The notes: generated by a model not told the origin, from the letters alone. A stretch of DNA of 64,000 bases from CAXQZM01 sp965229645 (GCA_965229645.1 OZ245893.1:1984001-2048000); one strand, 5' to 3'. Shown: positions 39,401 through 46,460, counted from the first letter of the stretch. A program made the numbers and translations.

Positions 39401-39562
39401 AAGGGGGACCGCACTGGCCAGCAAAGCCCCAGCCAGGACCACGCAAAGGCCAGGCCAGGTTCGCCGCGCCAACCGCGCGCGCGCAAACGCCCCTCGACAC
39501 GCGTCAACGGGCTTAGGCCAGCTTACCAAGCACCCCAGCATCTTAGCAACAGCCCCGATCAT
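30491..39562 (-). CDS. Giant surface protein: BspA-type repeats, FN3, 16 Ig-like repeats and C-terminal beta-barrel
   Basis: 3,023 residues. A long signal peptide (1-59, ending GSARA) is followed by BspA/DUF285-type 25-residue repeats (xWDVSxVxxMxxMFxxAxxFNQD), about 130-300, then an Ig-like Big_5-type domain and a second repeat block (about 470-750). Next come another Big_5-type domain, one FN3 domain (about 960-1055, APTDLSVTPADGSLALTW), sixteen Ig-like repeats of about 95 residues (about 1055-2580) and a C-terminal region (about 2730-3023) of amphipathic strands ending in phenylalanine. That ending is typical of outer-membrane barrels, so autotransporter-like self-export of an adhesin is the best reading. 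The gene stands alone, without adjacent type I secretion genes. Confidence 0.9.
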   Translation of the reverse strand: MIGAVAKMLGCLVSWPKPVDACRGAFARARLARRTWPGLCVVLAGALLASAVPLGSARADCGPASTSYVGTSGDCLGLLVITQGAFDAAGSATRSQAPESSETDGDGSFTAVDAGGNVYGVEQWYTAHITNMRAYFYQTEIATGNVIGDIRGWDTSSVTTMNDMFIDATNFNQDIGDWDLSSVQDVSDMFRGVAAFNQDIGGWDVSEVWDFNQMFEGATAFNQDIGDWDVSSALGRNRMIGMFRDASSFNQDLSNWPVRHIGSEPDDFNAGAFDTWASNSNLQPQWGKQDTDAPSVVALSPENGTTQGNGDLELVVTFDEVVVANSGGDIEIYETSGALVERIEATSSQVTLDSRVMTIRPSSRFSDGGYYILIDTGAVEDRNEGNNFAGFTSQDQWQFDVLESCEINASNPTSFVGAVSPCDGWLVVSQADFDAAGSSKIGGDGSFLIERNGKLYDVSEWYTANIVDMDRYFYGSDVAALPSIVAWDTSNVASMYGMFKGFSSFDQPIGGWDVSKVTDMAYMFHDATDFNQSLQDWDTGKATRMSFMFDGAENFEGDIGDWDVSNVTRLTGMFGDTEKFNADIGGWDVRNVESMDYMFKNAVSFDRDLSDWNVSEVTDMEEMFRGASSFNGIISDWDVSKVNNMEYMFQDAVSFDRDLSKWNVSEVTNMQQMFRGASSFNGEIRDWDVSKVTNMASMFRDASAFNQDLSGWDVSYFEEEPSYFNWGADSTWVANDAWQPQWGFSPLTISDYEPAQNAIDIDLDATLSLTFAENVQAGDGAIRIYGQGDGSSLFSDLFAELDVTQSGVTFSGATVTIDLANNFAAGETYAVTIDQGAIVDSEQEAFVGISDTAQWQFTTTGTGVSASESSVTANASSVGLDDFAVITVTVKDASGAAVTGVADQILGSVDLDGASFFGPFTEDEQTAGLYTAGLQSTAAGAATVRIEIAGTQLDDTATVTFVAAPAAPTDLSVTPADGSLALTWVAPDDGGSAITHYEYKLTQGEEAGSYVSTNSTSPSASIAIQNGLAYSVLVRAVNAYGNGVDSQTVTLPSVTLGTDLADADVVAEPFTVTAVFSESVTGFEQEDISVTKGSLSAFAGSEGNYSFTVTPTEDGDVTIRIPASVATSGSGQLNTASVALVQAADVTGATLTLSSEAENPVTETFTVLASFSEAVTSFDPEHISLDKATLGEVTEVSSTVYSFQVTPVEDGTVTVSVAAGAAEDALGNPSTQDSLERTADVSRPVPSLKTSAPAYVNGPFSVTVEFSEAVTDFTEADLEVSNALIDKFTGAEETYNFNVTPQEDGPVTVDVPAGVAQDLAGNSNDASEQHLVLTADSTAPTLTLSTLAANPVGGDFTVNAEFSEDVTGFDVSDVAVENGNVTNFQGSGASYSFDVEPLSEGEVTLDVAAGAAQDLAGNWNAVAAATLSMTADFTGPTLKLSTEAGEAVGGLFTVTAEFSEAVTGFVLADIAVSNGTASNLADLGGANYSFDVTPSNEGTVTVAVAADAADDSAGNGNTAAAQLSRTADFTGPSLGLTSEAGAIVGASFTVTAEFSEDVTGFALADIEISNGTASSLTELGGARYSFDVTPSNEGTVTVAVAADAADDSAGNGNTAATPLQVSADLTGPTVGLTSDADPVGGVFTVTVEFSEDVTGFALGHIAVGNGVASSLSGSEADYSFEVTPSSNGTVTVDVAADVVMDSVGNGNRAATRLEVTADLQAPTVSLFTEAGDFVAGAFTVTATFSEAVTGFALNDDVVVTNASVDGFTGSGAEYSFEVTPLSDGLVTVDIGAGAAQDGVGNPTAAAAQLSRTADLIAPTVTLKTSALEPINGTFAVTAEFSEEVSNFTLEDLTLGNANADTLTGAGKVYDFNVTPTGTGTMTIAVVEDGAQDRAGNGNEASNELSLTADLERPTLELETQATSPVGAKFAVTATFTEAVTNFDSSDVQVTNGSVDNFQGSGQAYSFDITPAGNGDVRVDVAADAAQDAAGNGNEAAQTLSMVADLEGSTLGLNTEAGSPLGGLFLVTATFSEDVTGFELGDIQVDNGTADKFSGSGASYSFEVSPLSDGTVTVRVAENVAVDGANNGNAAAQLEREADLTDPTVDLSTLAAGPFAGVFSVTVEFSEDVTDFGLDDVVVSNATLGNLLGSGAVYTFNVTPLATGLVTVDVPADAAFDAAGNPNEAAAQLEREADLTVPTVSLETLAGPVVSDVFAVTATFSENVTGFEAEDVTVVNGEVSAFVATSAQAYSFDVTPLEEGPVTVDVLKDVAHDGAGNGNTAATQLEVTASLSAASVELATEAVSPVTGTFSVTATFTKTVTGFAVDDVTVGNGAAGNFTGSGSDYRFDVTPAGDGVVSVDVAAGVATDSVGDGNAAAQTLSVTADVTAPLLSLSTEATGTVIAPFMVEAGFSEDVNGFVEGDVAVTNGTVSDFTSVSASAYTFEVTPASSGDVVVTVASGAASDDAGHSNAAASLEVTADVDAPTVSLSTTAAQPVASTFSLTATFSDAVTGFSNAGIHVDNGDLETGTLVSTDDQTYQFDVTPSGGGDVRVQIVAGAAQDDAGNASTASNELSLATDEDVSGLEFVVSQSSLDLSEGSSETLTLALGLRPSGQVSLGLASSNTGVVNVSAAALIFDPDDWNAAQTVTVTAQEISGNADASASLILVATGAEFDGVSHTLAVAIDNSDGLDEDTGALAASIATSEVMGSQLGDLISDAAVGGLSRGPTLREGDLVENGLPGGNIIQFAQQPQDPNYRRLHILSARDGGQGFSLVDWFSVGLSSASVDAELQGDGSFAYAVIGSEMTKTANAVGGLLYGFEASSWDYEAETDVDRAGISVGYYGARRDRGLVYTGSTTLTLSQNDFVTASGATGTAGSYRLILKAGISGDRTIGEGGGRLTPFVDLMYASEQLEAFVFSDGSTSSQSTADLGRLGVGLEYATAPSATGNQVMVRGELSQVFGASDLTLSDGETYSPNEAPVGSVTFGWISKPGADSIARIELTFGELGNDEAEEIRLDGTVDRNF
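31820..36400 (-). repeat. Sixteen tandem Ig-like repeats (about 285 bp each) within the giant gene
   Basis: Each unit encodes a version of PTxxLxTEA..PVxGxFxVTAxFSExVTGF..DxxVxNG...YSFxVTP...GxVTVxVAAxAAxDxxGNxNxAA. Sixteen units can be counted between the FN3 domain and the C-terminal region. The units are clearly diverged at the protein level, except units 5 and 6, which share long identical stretches (for example the PSNEGTVTVAVAADAADDSA segment split across both), suggesting a recent duplication. Confidence 0.85.
37320..38150 (-). repeat. Second BspA-type repeat block with a near-identical 150 bp tandem duplication
   Basis: Roughly nine 25-residue WDVS repeats. Units starting at about 37487 and 37637 are almost identical over 150 bp (two repeats each). 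The block is visibly richer in A and T than the Ig-like part of the same gene. Confidence 0.8.
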
Positions 39563-39718
39563 CGCCTGACCTCATGGCACTCCTCAAAACGTCCTGCCGT
39601 CAAAAATGACTTACACACAGAGATACCATAGGGCAACTCATAGATATAAGACGACATAAAAGTATAAAATTCTATGCCGATCGGATGCCAAAACACCGCC
39701 AAATGCGCAAGCCCTCCG

Positions 39719-39757
39719 ACACCAGCGGTCAAAAAATGTCAGATTTTTTGGCCGCTG
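39719..39757. repeat. A/T-hairpin module between the giant gene promoter and argS
   Basis: accagcggtcaaaaaatg, then tcagattttttggccgctgt. The arms pair as agcggtcaaaaaa with ttttttggccgct. It is a diverged single module of the composite repeat, lying 49 bp upstream of the argS start. The rest of 39563-39718, upstream of the giant gene, shows only A/T-rich DNA where its promoter should be. Confidence 0.7.
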
Positions 39758-39805
39758 TTACTATTAGGCCTGACACACGGCCCAAAGGTGCGATAGGCGC
39801 GCACC

Positions 39806-41563
39806 ATGGATCTCTTCGCCCGAACCCGAGACAAGATCATTTCGGCCTTGGCTGGCCTCGTGCCTGCCTCGACGGACACCCGCAAAGTCGCGGTCGATCA
39901 ACCGCGCGACGCCAGCCATGGCCATCTGGCGACCAATGCCGCCCTGGTCTTGGCCAAGCCCGCGGACCGCGCGCCCCGCGACCTTGCCGAGGCCATCGCC
40001 ACACGATTGCAAGACTGGGATTGGCTGGCCGAGGCCCAGATCGCAGGGCCGGGCTTTTTGAACTTGCGGCTAAAGGATGCCGCCTGGCACGCGGTGTTGC
40101 AATCGATCCATACCGCAGGTGAGCGTTACGGCCACTCGACCCTCGGCCAGGGCCAAGCGATCAACGTCGAGTATGTTTCGGCCAATCCCACGGGGCCCTT
40201 GCACATGGGCCATGCGCGCGGGGCGGTCGTCGGCGATGTCTTGGCCCGCATGCTCGCGGCCCTCGGATTTGAGGTGACGCGCGAATACTACCTCAACGAT
40301 TCGGGTGCCCAGGTCGATACCCTCGCCCAGAGCCTGCACCTGCGCTATCGGGAACTGTTTGGCGAGGCCGTGCAAATCCCAGACGGTCACTACCCAGGGT
40401 CGTATCTGATCGAGGTTGCCCAAGCCTTGCGGGATCGCGACGGCGACGCTTGGCTCACGACCCCTGATTGGCACGACCCGCTCAAGGCCTTCGCCGTGTC
40501 CCATCTTTTGGGCCTCATTCGCGCCGACTTGCGCCGCCTATCGATCGACCAAGTTTTTTCATCTGAAGCTGCCTTGATCGACGATGGTCAAGTCGAGGCC
40601 TGTTTGCGGGACCTCGACACCAAAGGCTTGCTGTATCGCGGAACCTTGGACCCGCCCAAGGGCAAAAAGCCCGACGATTGGGAGCCGCGCGCGCAGCTCT
40701 TGTTTCGGGCAACGCAATTCGGCGACGAAGTCGATCGCCCCTTGCAAAAGAGCGACGGAACAAACACCTACTTTGCGAACGATATCGCCTATCATCGCGA
40801 CAAGTATTTGCGCACACGCGGGCCCTTGATCGACATCTGGGGCGAGGATCATAAGGGCTACATCCGCCGGATGCAGGCGGCCACCCGCGCCGTCACCGAC
40901 GGGGCGGGGACCCTTGAGGTGCTGACTTGCGCGCTTGTCAAAGTGTTGGACCAGGGGGTTCCCATCAAAATGTCGAAGCGGGCAGGGTCCTTTGTCACCT
41001 TGCGCGACGTGTTGGATTGGGTCGGGCCCGATGCCTTGCGCTTCACCCTTCTCACGCGAAAATCCAGCGAAACGCTCGACTTTGATGTCAGCAAAGTTCG
41101 GGCGCAAAGTCGCGACAATCCTGTCTTCTACGTTCAATACGCCCATGCGCGGACACATTCTTTGCATCATCAGGTCAAAAAAGTCTGGACAGGCCTAAAT
41201 AAAATCGATATAAATCAAGAGCTTACCAATCTTTCTCTCTTGACTGACGAGGATTTGGAGGTGGCAAGGCAGCTGGCGCTCTGGCCCAAAGTCTTAGAGT
41301 CCGCTGCCCTGCAGAGGGAGCCGCACCGGGTGGCCTTTTATCTGCTGGACCTTGCTGCCGTCTTTAATGCGCGTTGGTCGATGGGGCGAGATCCAGGGCG
41401 GCGCTTTATACTTGAAGATAATTTTGACCTGACGGTTGCCCGGCTTTTCCTCGTGGAGCAGGTGGCCGTTACATTAAGGGCGGGACTGCGGCTTATGGGC
41501 GTGGAACCGTTAAAGGAATTGCGGAATGACACAGATCGTCAATCAGCCGGCGGAGTGGACTGA
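39806..41563 (+). CDS. argS: Arginyl-tRNA synthetase
   Basis: A 585-residue class I synthetase. The HIGH-type motif is HMGH in ANPTGPLHMGHARGA (about 127-141) and the KMSKR motif is intact (about 388-392). The N-terminal Add1 domain and the C-terminal DALR-type anticodon helix bundle (YVQYAHARTHSL onward) complete the family layout. Its 3' end overlaps the SPOR-protein gene by 38 bp in a different frame, so the two are translationally linked. Confidence 0.95.
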   Translation: MDLFARTRDKIISALAGLVPASTDTRKVAVDQPRDASHGHLATNAALVLAKPADRAPRDLAEAIATRLQDWDWLAEAQIAGPGFLNLRLKDAAWHAVLQSIHTAGERYGHSTLGQGQAINVEYVSANPTGPLHMGHARGAVVGDVLARMLAALGFEVTREYYLNDSGAQVDTLAQSLHLRYRELFGEAVQIPDGHYPGSYLIEVAQALRDRDGDAWLTTPDWHDPLKAFAVSHLLGLIRADLRRLSIDQVFSSEAALIDDGQVEACLRDLDTKGLLYRGTLDPPKGKKPDDWEPRAQLLFRATQFGDEVDRPLQKSDGTNTYFANDIAYHRDKYLRTRGPLIDIWGEDHKGYIRRMQAATRAVTDGAGTLEVLTCALVKVLDQGVPIKMSKRAGSFVTLRDVLDWVGPDALRFTLLTRKSSETLDFDVSKVRAQSRDNPVFYVQYAHARTHSLHHQVKKVWTGLNKIDINQELTNLSLLTDEDLEVARQLALWPKVLESAALQREPHRVAFYLLDLAAVFNARWSMGRDPGRRFILEDNFDLTVARLFLVEQVAVTLRAGLRLMGVEPLKELRNDTDRQSAGGVD

Positions 41564-43214
41564 CCCCAGAGTCGCCCAAGCCCCCCAAACCCCGCATACT
41601 CGGGGCCCCGAACCACAAATCTCCTCCTATCAGGCGGCAACGGCGCAACCTTCACGGCCTTTGCAGGCGGCAGGACCCGCCGTATCTTCGCCTTACTCCG
41701 ACCTATCGCGACGACCCGTCAACCCGATGGCGCAGGCGGGCGGCGCCCCAGCCGCGACGCAGGCATTCGCGCATCCCGCAGCGCCTGCCGCTGCGGATCA
41801 GACGGCGGCCCAAATCAATGCGCACCTCAATCGGGTGGCGCCAGCCCCGCAGGTTGCGGTTCCCAACGCTGTTTCCTCCCTGGGGTTTCCGTTCCAGGAC
41901 GGCCAAACTCAGGAACCCTTTCCCGCGGCGCCGTCGAAGGTCCTGCAAGAACAGTATGCCCAGGGCGGAACCGGCCATATCGCCGCCGTGCCTGACCCTG
42001 CGTCTGATTCAAGGCCACAACCTGCGGCCTTGGCGCAAGAACCGCCCGTGCAGGCACCCATGGCCCCACCAACTGGGGGGGCGTTGCTCGAGGGGGTCTT
42101 TCCCTATCCGCAGGCAGGGGACCCCTCGCACCACCCGTCGGCAACCCCCAGCGCACCGCTTCCCCCCGCGGGCCAGGCGCAACACCCCGTTCCACCAGCA
42201 CAGGCCCAAGATCGTCAAGCGCTGCCCACAAAGTTGGAAACGCGGATGGCCGATTGGATCGAGCCCAGTATGGCGGAAACGAGCCCTGTTGGGGACGCCG
42301 CCCGCACTGGCGACGCTGCTGCCCCGTGGCAGGCCGAACAGCCCGCGGTGTCCTCGGGTCGTCGCTCTGGTCGGCCGACTTGGGCCCTGCCCCTTGTTCT
42401 CTGCGCCCTCGTGACCCTGATCGCCGTCGTGGCCTACGCGCAGCTTAGCGGCGCGCCGTCGGTTTCTGATCCCTTGCGCGTCGCGGCGCCCGAGGGGCCC
42501 GAGCGGGTGCTACCCGAAGACCCAGGCGGCCAAGAGATTCCTGGAATCGACCTGACTATTTTGCATCCAGAGCAGGTCTCAGGGATCAGCGAGGACGCGC
42601 GGAACTTCTTGAACCAAGACCCTTGGGTCGATTCCAACCTCTCGCCCGTGCTGATCGACGTGATTGAGACTGGCGCGAGCGACGCGGCAGAGGTGCAAAT
42701 CATCGAAGAAATCGACATCCCCATCACCTTCGAAGGCGCCGTGGCGGGGTCCACCCAGGTTGAGGAAGTCGCCGCAGCATCCGCGTCAACGCCCGCGTCA
42801 ACACCGCAATCCTCAACGACGGCTCAGGCTTCGGTCGTTGAGGCGGCTCGACCTGCGGCGCCGCCTATCCCGCAAGCCTCCGCCGATGAGGGTCAGCGGG
42901 CGTCGGACACCGCCCCTACGGTCGATTCACGCGCCGGCCCCAGCACGGGCCTGCTCGCATCGGCGCCGACGGGGCTCTACGTTCAGGAAGGCTCCTACGG
43001 GACTTTGACCCGCGCCCAGGTGGCTTACGCGAATCTGCTGCGCGAAGCGCCCGAGCAAATGACCGCGCTTCGGCCCGCGTACCACCAAGTGGAAGTCAAC
43101 GGGCAGACCTGGGTGCGTCTCTACTTGACGGGCTTTGAAAGCGGCGCGGCAGCACGCCAAATGGGCGGCAGTCTCGGCCGCAGGCAGAATCAATGGCTCG
43201 TATTTAACGGCTGA
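41526..43214 (+). CDS. SPOR-domain membrane protein with long Pro/Gln/Ala-rich cytoplasmic arm
   Basis: 562 residues: a disordered, Pro/Ala/Gln-rich N-terminal half (1-278), one membrane span (about 283-305, LPLVLCALVTLIAVVAYAQL), a linker, and a C-terminal SPOR domain (about 480-562, GLYVQEGSYGTL to RQNQWLVFNG). SPOR domains bind denuded septal peptidoglycan, so the protein should be a division-site factor spanning the inner membrane. The position after argS and before scpA matches the order in related genomes, where nagZ usually intervenes. Here only a 43 bp repeat relic lies in that gap. Confidence 0.85.
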   Translation: MTQIVNQPAEWTDPRVAQAPQTPHTRGPEPQISSYQAATAQPSRPLQAAGPAVSSPYSDLSRRPVNPMAQAGGAPAATQAFAHPAAPAAADQTAAQINAHLNRVAPAPQVAVPNAVSSLGFPFQDGQTQEPFPAAPSKVLQEQYAQGGTGHIAAVPDPASDSRPQPAALAQEPPVQAPMAPPTGGALLEGVFPYPQAGDPSHHPSATPSAPLPPAGQAQHPVPPAQAQDRQALPTKLETRMADWIEPSMAETSPVGDAARTGDAAAPWQAEQPAVSSGRRSGRPTWALPLVLCALVTLIAVVAYAQLSGAPSVSDPLRVAAPEGPERVLPEDPGGQEIPGIDLTILHPEQVSGISEDARNFLNQDPWVDSNLSPVLIDVIETGASDAAEVQIIEEIDIPITFEGAVAGSTQVEEVAAASASTPASTPQSSTTAQASVVEAARPAAPPIPQASADEGQRASDTAPTVDSRAGPSTGLLASAPTGLYVQEGSYGTLTRAQVAYANLLREAPEQMTALRPAYHQVEVNGQTWVRLYLTGFESGAAARQMGGSLGRRQNQWLVFNG

Positions 43215-43226
43215 GTCTTCAATTTA

Positions 43227-43269
43227 TCCCAGCGGCGATCGAGAAGGGCTCTTTTGTTCCCTGGGATAA
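43227..43269 (+). repeat. Diverged P1 palindromic module
   Basis: tcccagcggcgatcgagaag, then ggctcttttgttccctggga. It matches P1 in layout, and the ends still pair (tccca...tggga). It lies 13 bp after the SPOR gene stop, in the place where relatives carry nagZ. Confidence 0.6.
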
Positions 43270-43417
43270 GATCCTTTGTGGCGCGGATGTTCCTTGGGAT
43301 CGATGAGGTTAACCCACCTGGCCTACGTCATGCTCATCGTTGATGGGGGCTGGCGCGCGGCAGAATTTGTAGACTGGGGTGTTGAATTCCTTTGCCGTCG
43401 AGCCGTATCGACGCCCC

Positions 43418-44215
43418 ATGAGCCTTGCATCGCTTGACGCGCGTCCTTCCCCGCCCATTCCCCAGCAGCTGATCGTCAATCTCGACGCTTACGAGGGGCC
43501 GTTGGAAGTCTTGCTCGACCTTGCCAAATCCCAAAAGGTCGATCTGTCGGCCATTTCGATTCTGACCTTGGTTGAGCAGTATTTGGCGTTCGTTCAGGCG
43601 GTCAAGCGGCAAAATCTCGAGGTGGCGGCGGACTATCTCGTTATGGCGGCGGTACTGGCCTATCTCAAGTCGTTGCTCTTGCTTCCCCCGCCCGATCTTG
43701 AGGTGCCCGACCAGGACCCTGTGGCGCTGGCCGCGGCCCTCGCACAGCGGCTCGAGCGGCTCAACGCTATGAAGGACGCGGGCGAGGCGCTCATGGCCCT
43801 GCCGATGCTCGGCCAAGATCGCTTCGCCACCGACCGTTTGCCCGAGGCGCGCGTGACGACCCGGGTTCGCTATACTGCGGGACTGTACGACCTCTTGTCG
43901 GCCTACGCAGGCGTACAGCATCGCCAGGCCACGTCTTCCCTGACGGTTGAGGCGCCGCAAGTCTATAAGTTTGAGGATGCTTTGGCGCGCCTGTCCAGCT
44001 TGCTCCAGGTCGCGACTCCGACGTGGACGCGGCTGCAGGATATGCTGCCCGAGGGCTTGGCGACCGTCGCGCGGCCCTTGCGGCGGTCGGTCGTGGCGGC
44101 CACTTTGTTGGCCGGGTTGGAATTGACGCGGCAGGGAAAGGTAGAGCTGCGGCAAGATCGGGCCTTTGGTCCCGTGTTGCTGCGTGCCCTCGACCCCGCG
44201 ACCATGAGAGGGTAA
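43418..44215 (+). CDS. scpA: Segregation and condensation protein A
   Basis: 265 residues from the ATG at 43418. The kleisin of the bacterial Smc-ScpA-ScpB condensin. Seen: YEGPLEVLLDLAKSQKVDLSAISIL (N-terminal Smc-neck binding helix region), AADYLVMAAVLAYLKSLLLLP, and the C-terminal winged-helix part (VVAATLLAGLELTRQGKVELRQ, FGPVLL). The stop codon is followed directly by a repeat module, and then an IS4 remnant sits where scpB is expected. scpB is therefore elsewhere or lost. Confidence 0.9.
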   Translation: MSLASLDARPSPPIPQQLIVNLDAYEGPLEVLLDLAKSQKVDLSAISILTLVEQYLAFVQAVKRQNLEVAADYLVMAAVLAYLKSLLLLPPPDLEVPDQDPVALAAALAQRLERLNAMKDAGEALMALPMLGQDRFATDRLPEARVTTRVRYTAGLYDLLSAYAGVQHRQATSSLTVEAPQVYKFEDALARLSSLLQVATPTWTRLQDMLPEGLATVARPLRRSVVAATLLAGLELTRQGKVELRQDRAFGPVLLRALDPATMRG

Positions 44216-44255
44216 TTCCAGAGACGACCCAGAAGGGCTCTTATGTTCGCTGGTA
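44213..44255 (+). repeat. P1 palindromic module at the scpA stop and the IS4 junction
   Basis: taattccagagacgacccag, then aagggctcttatgttcgctg and gtat. Its left edge coincides with the scpA TAA stop. Its right edge (cgctggtat) is the last sequence before recognisable IS4 transposase coding DNA. Confidence 0.7.
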
Positions 44256-45244
44256 TAAGTTCGAAACTTCCCACGGCAGCGAAAATTCCGAGCACCTATC
44301 GCCGTATTCAACGTTTCTTCTCTGAAACAAACCTTGTTCAAGATTGGTCAGCATTACTGATTGTACAGATGCTTAACCTTCCAAAGAGCTGGGACCTTTG
44401 TCTTGACAGAACCGACTGGAAGATAGGTTCCACACATATGAATATTCTGGTTCTCGCAGTTGTTACGCGGCGATATAGACTTCCGTTGATGTGGACCGTG
44501 TTGAATAAGCCAGGTTGCAGCAACACCGACCAACGCATTGATCTCATGAAGAGATATTTGAACTTATTCGGAGCAAGCAGCATCAAGACCCTGTTGGCGG
44601 ACCGTGAATTTATTGGCGCGGGGTGGTTGAGCTTTCTGGTTGAAAGTGGCGTCCAGACTGCGATCCGCCTCAGATCGAACCAGCGTGTTACTCTTGAGGA
44701 TGGTACGCGTCAGAAATTGAGCGAAATAGTTGGGACCAAACGCACGCTTCAAACATTCAGAGGTTATCTTGAGAAAGACGAGCAAGGTAATCCCGTGTGG
44801 CTCAATTTTGCATCCAAATACATTGAGGGCAAAAAACCTAGAAGAACTAGGGATCGGGAGGCCAAAAACAAATTCGGCGGAAAAGAACTTCTGATTGTCG
44901 CTACGAACGGAAATGCTGGTGATGCCATGAAAAGCTACAAACGTCGTTGGGCCATTGAGTGCCTATTTGCAGATGCAAAAACAAAAGGCTTCAATCTAGA
45001 GGACACGCGCTTAACAATCACTAAGAAACTCGATCTACTTATGAGTATTCTAGCATTGGCAATGACCTGGGCCACCAAAATTGGATCTGCAAATATTGGA
45101 ACAGCCCCGAGACCACGAGGTTCTCACGGACGATACAAAAAGTCTGTCTTCAGAACCGGGTTTGACGAGCTTAGGCGGCTCATTCAGATGGAACCAGAAA
45201 AAGCATGCTGGTATTGGCGTAGGTCACGCCTGAGGACATCCTGA
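44243..45244 (+). pseudogene. IS4-family transposase, 5'-truncated
   Basis: About 325 codons of an IS4-type DDE transposase: DRTDWKIG (first catalytic Asp), LLADREFIG (second), and YKRRWAIECLFADAKTKG with the Y-(2)-R-(3)-E-(6)-K signature (third), then NLEDTRLT. The usual N-terminal 50-70 residues are replaced by sequence from the palindromic module (MFAGISSKLP is repeat-derived). The catalytic core is intact, but loss of the DNA-binding N-terminus and the left IS end makes it probably inactive. Its codon use and lower GC differ from the neighbouring scpA. Confidence 0.82.
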
Positions 45245-45266
45245 GAAGCTACTGTCGTGCACTGTG

Positions 45267-45319
45267 GCCGTGAGACACAAAACGGCGAAAAAAGTGTCAA
45301 CTTTTTTCGCTGTTGGTAT
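45267..45319 (+). repeat. Composite-repeat end module (gtgagacac plus A/T hairpin)
   Basis: gccgtgagacacaaaacggc, then gaaaaaagtgtcaacttttt, cgctgttggtat. Same orientation as 19446-19495. It begins 22 bp after the IS4 stop. Together with the inverted module at 45695-45741 it brackets about 375 bp (45320-45694) in which I find no recognisable gene. Confidence 0.75.
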
Positions 45320-45692
45320 TAGCCGCGGGGCTGCGGGTCGCAGAGTTTCTTTACGGCATACGTCTACCAGGGGGACAAGTGACCAGGGCGGCTTACGATG
45401 GACTGGCCACAGGGCAGTCCCTGGGCATCTGATCGTGCCTTGGGGCGCGCTGCTGTTGCGGGGCGCCTTTCCAAGCTTGTGTTTCAGGCAAGGCCCGCAC
45501 CCAAGGGTCCGAGGGTTACTTCAGGGCCAAAAAATGCAGCCAGATTGCCGTCCCATCATTGCTGCTCCTGTAACCTGTCTCAACAGGTGGGTGCCAGGTA
45601 CCAAGACCAAGATCAGGGCAGAGCCAGCTCCCGAGGAGGGGGTATTGGCCCAGGGCATGCCTGATATTGCGAACAATCCAGCCAACAAGGCT

Positions 45693-46133
45693 TTATACCA
45701 ACGGCCAAAAAAGTTGACACTTTTTTGGCCGTTTTGTGTCTTGTGTGAAGTTGGTGATTAGCCAGAAGCGATCCAGCAACAACTGGCCTGGTCGCTCGAC
45801 GACAACCAGAACACCTCGCCGCGCCTTCGACCATGGCTTGGCCTGATAATCCATCTCATGAAATTGCTCCCCACCATCTGCTGGTGGGCATCTTTCTGGA
45901 CGATTCATATGCGGGGCGGCTAGTCGGTCTAAGACTGCGTTTCTGCCCAGCCGCGCCACGTAGGAGATGCCACGCTCCTCTAGCCGAGCCATCAGCCACG
46001 AGATGATACCTGAGCGCTCCAGCAGCTCGCGCTGCACAATGGCACCGCCATCTCCGCTCAGATGCTCGGGACGGCTCTCCACGGAAAGACTCTGGTTGAA
46101 TGATGTTGTGAATAGAACTCGTGTTTCACCCAT
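45693..46133 (-). pseudogene. IS1380-family transposase with internal deletion
   Basis: The first 52 or so codons equal the remnant at 1-477 (MGETRVLFTTSFNQSL; LERSGIISWLMARLE). The frame then jumps to a much later part of the same family (YVARLGRNAVLDRLA, FHEMDYQAKPWSKARR, LLLDRFWLITNF) and ends in a repeat module. Roughly 200 codons including catalytic residues are gone. The 5' flanking DNA (46133-46231) matches that of the first copy. The interval 46211-46460 upstream of ispG has no supported gene. Confidence 0.8.
45695..45741 (-). repeat. Composite-repeat end module, inverted, at the end of the IS1380 remnant
   Basis: ataccaacggccaaaaaagt, then tgacacttttttggccgttt and tgtgtct. It is the reverse-oriented partner of 45267-45319. 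Its inner side continues into the 3' part of the deleted IS1380 transposase frame. Confidence 0.75.
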
Positions 46134-46460
46134 GGCGTGGCTCGGTCTTGGCTGTTGTTTCTGTCTCTAAACACTTGATTCTATAGCTTTTTCCGCGTCA
46201 CGCCATACAAATTGTCCGATCAAACGTGAATAAGCCAGGGTCAATTAACTTTCCATTAACATTAAACCTCAGACACGCCCCATAAGCCCCGCCGAGACTC
46301 GCTCTGAAAACCAGAACCAAGCCTCGATCAAAAAAATCGCGTTGCGTCCCTGCTGATCTGTGCAGGAATGCTGTGAGTCGGCGCATTTCAAACTTGGCCC
46401 TGGTTCGCGGGTTGCCTATAGCCAAGGCTCGTTGGTCGCGCAGTTTGAGAGGTTGCCCCC

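Noticed and set aside
46198..46425. 75-codon minus-strand frame upstream of ispG
   Set aside because: It starts in the IS1380 flank, has no recognisable motif and looks like chance.
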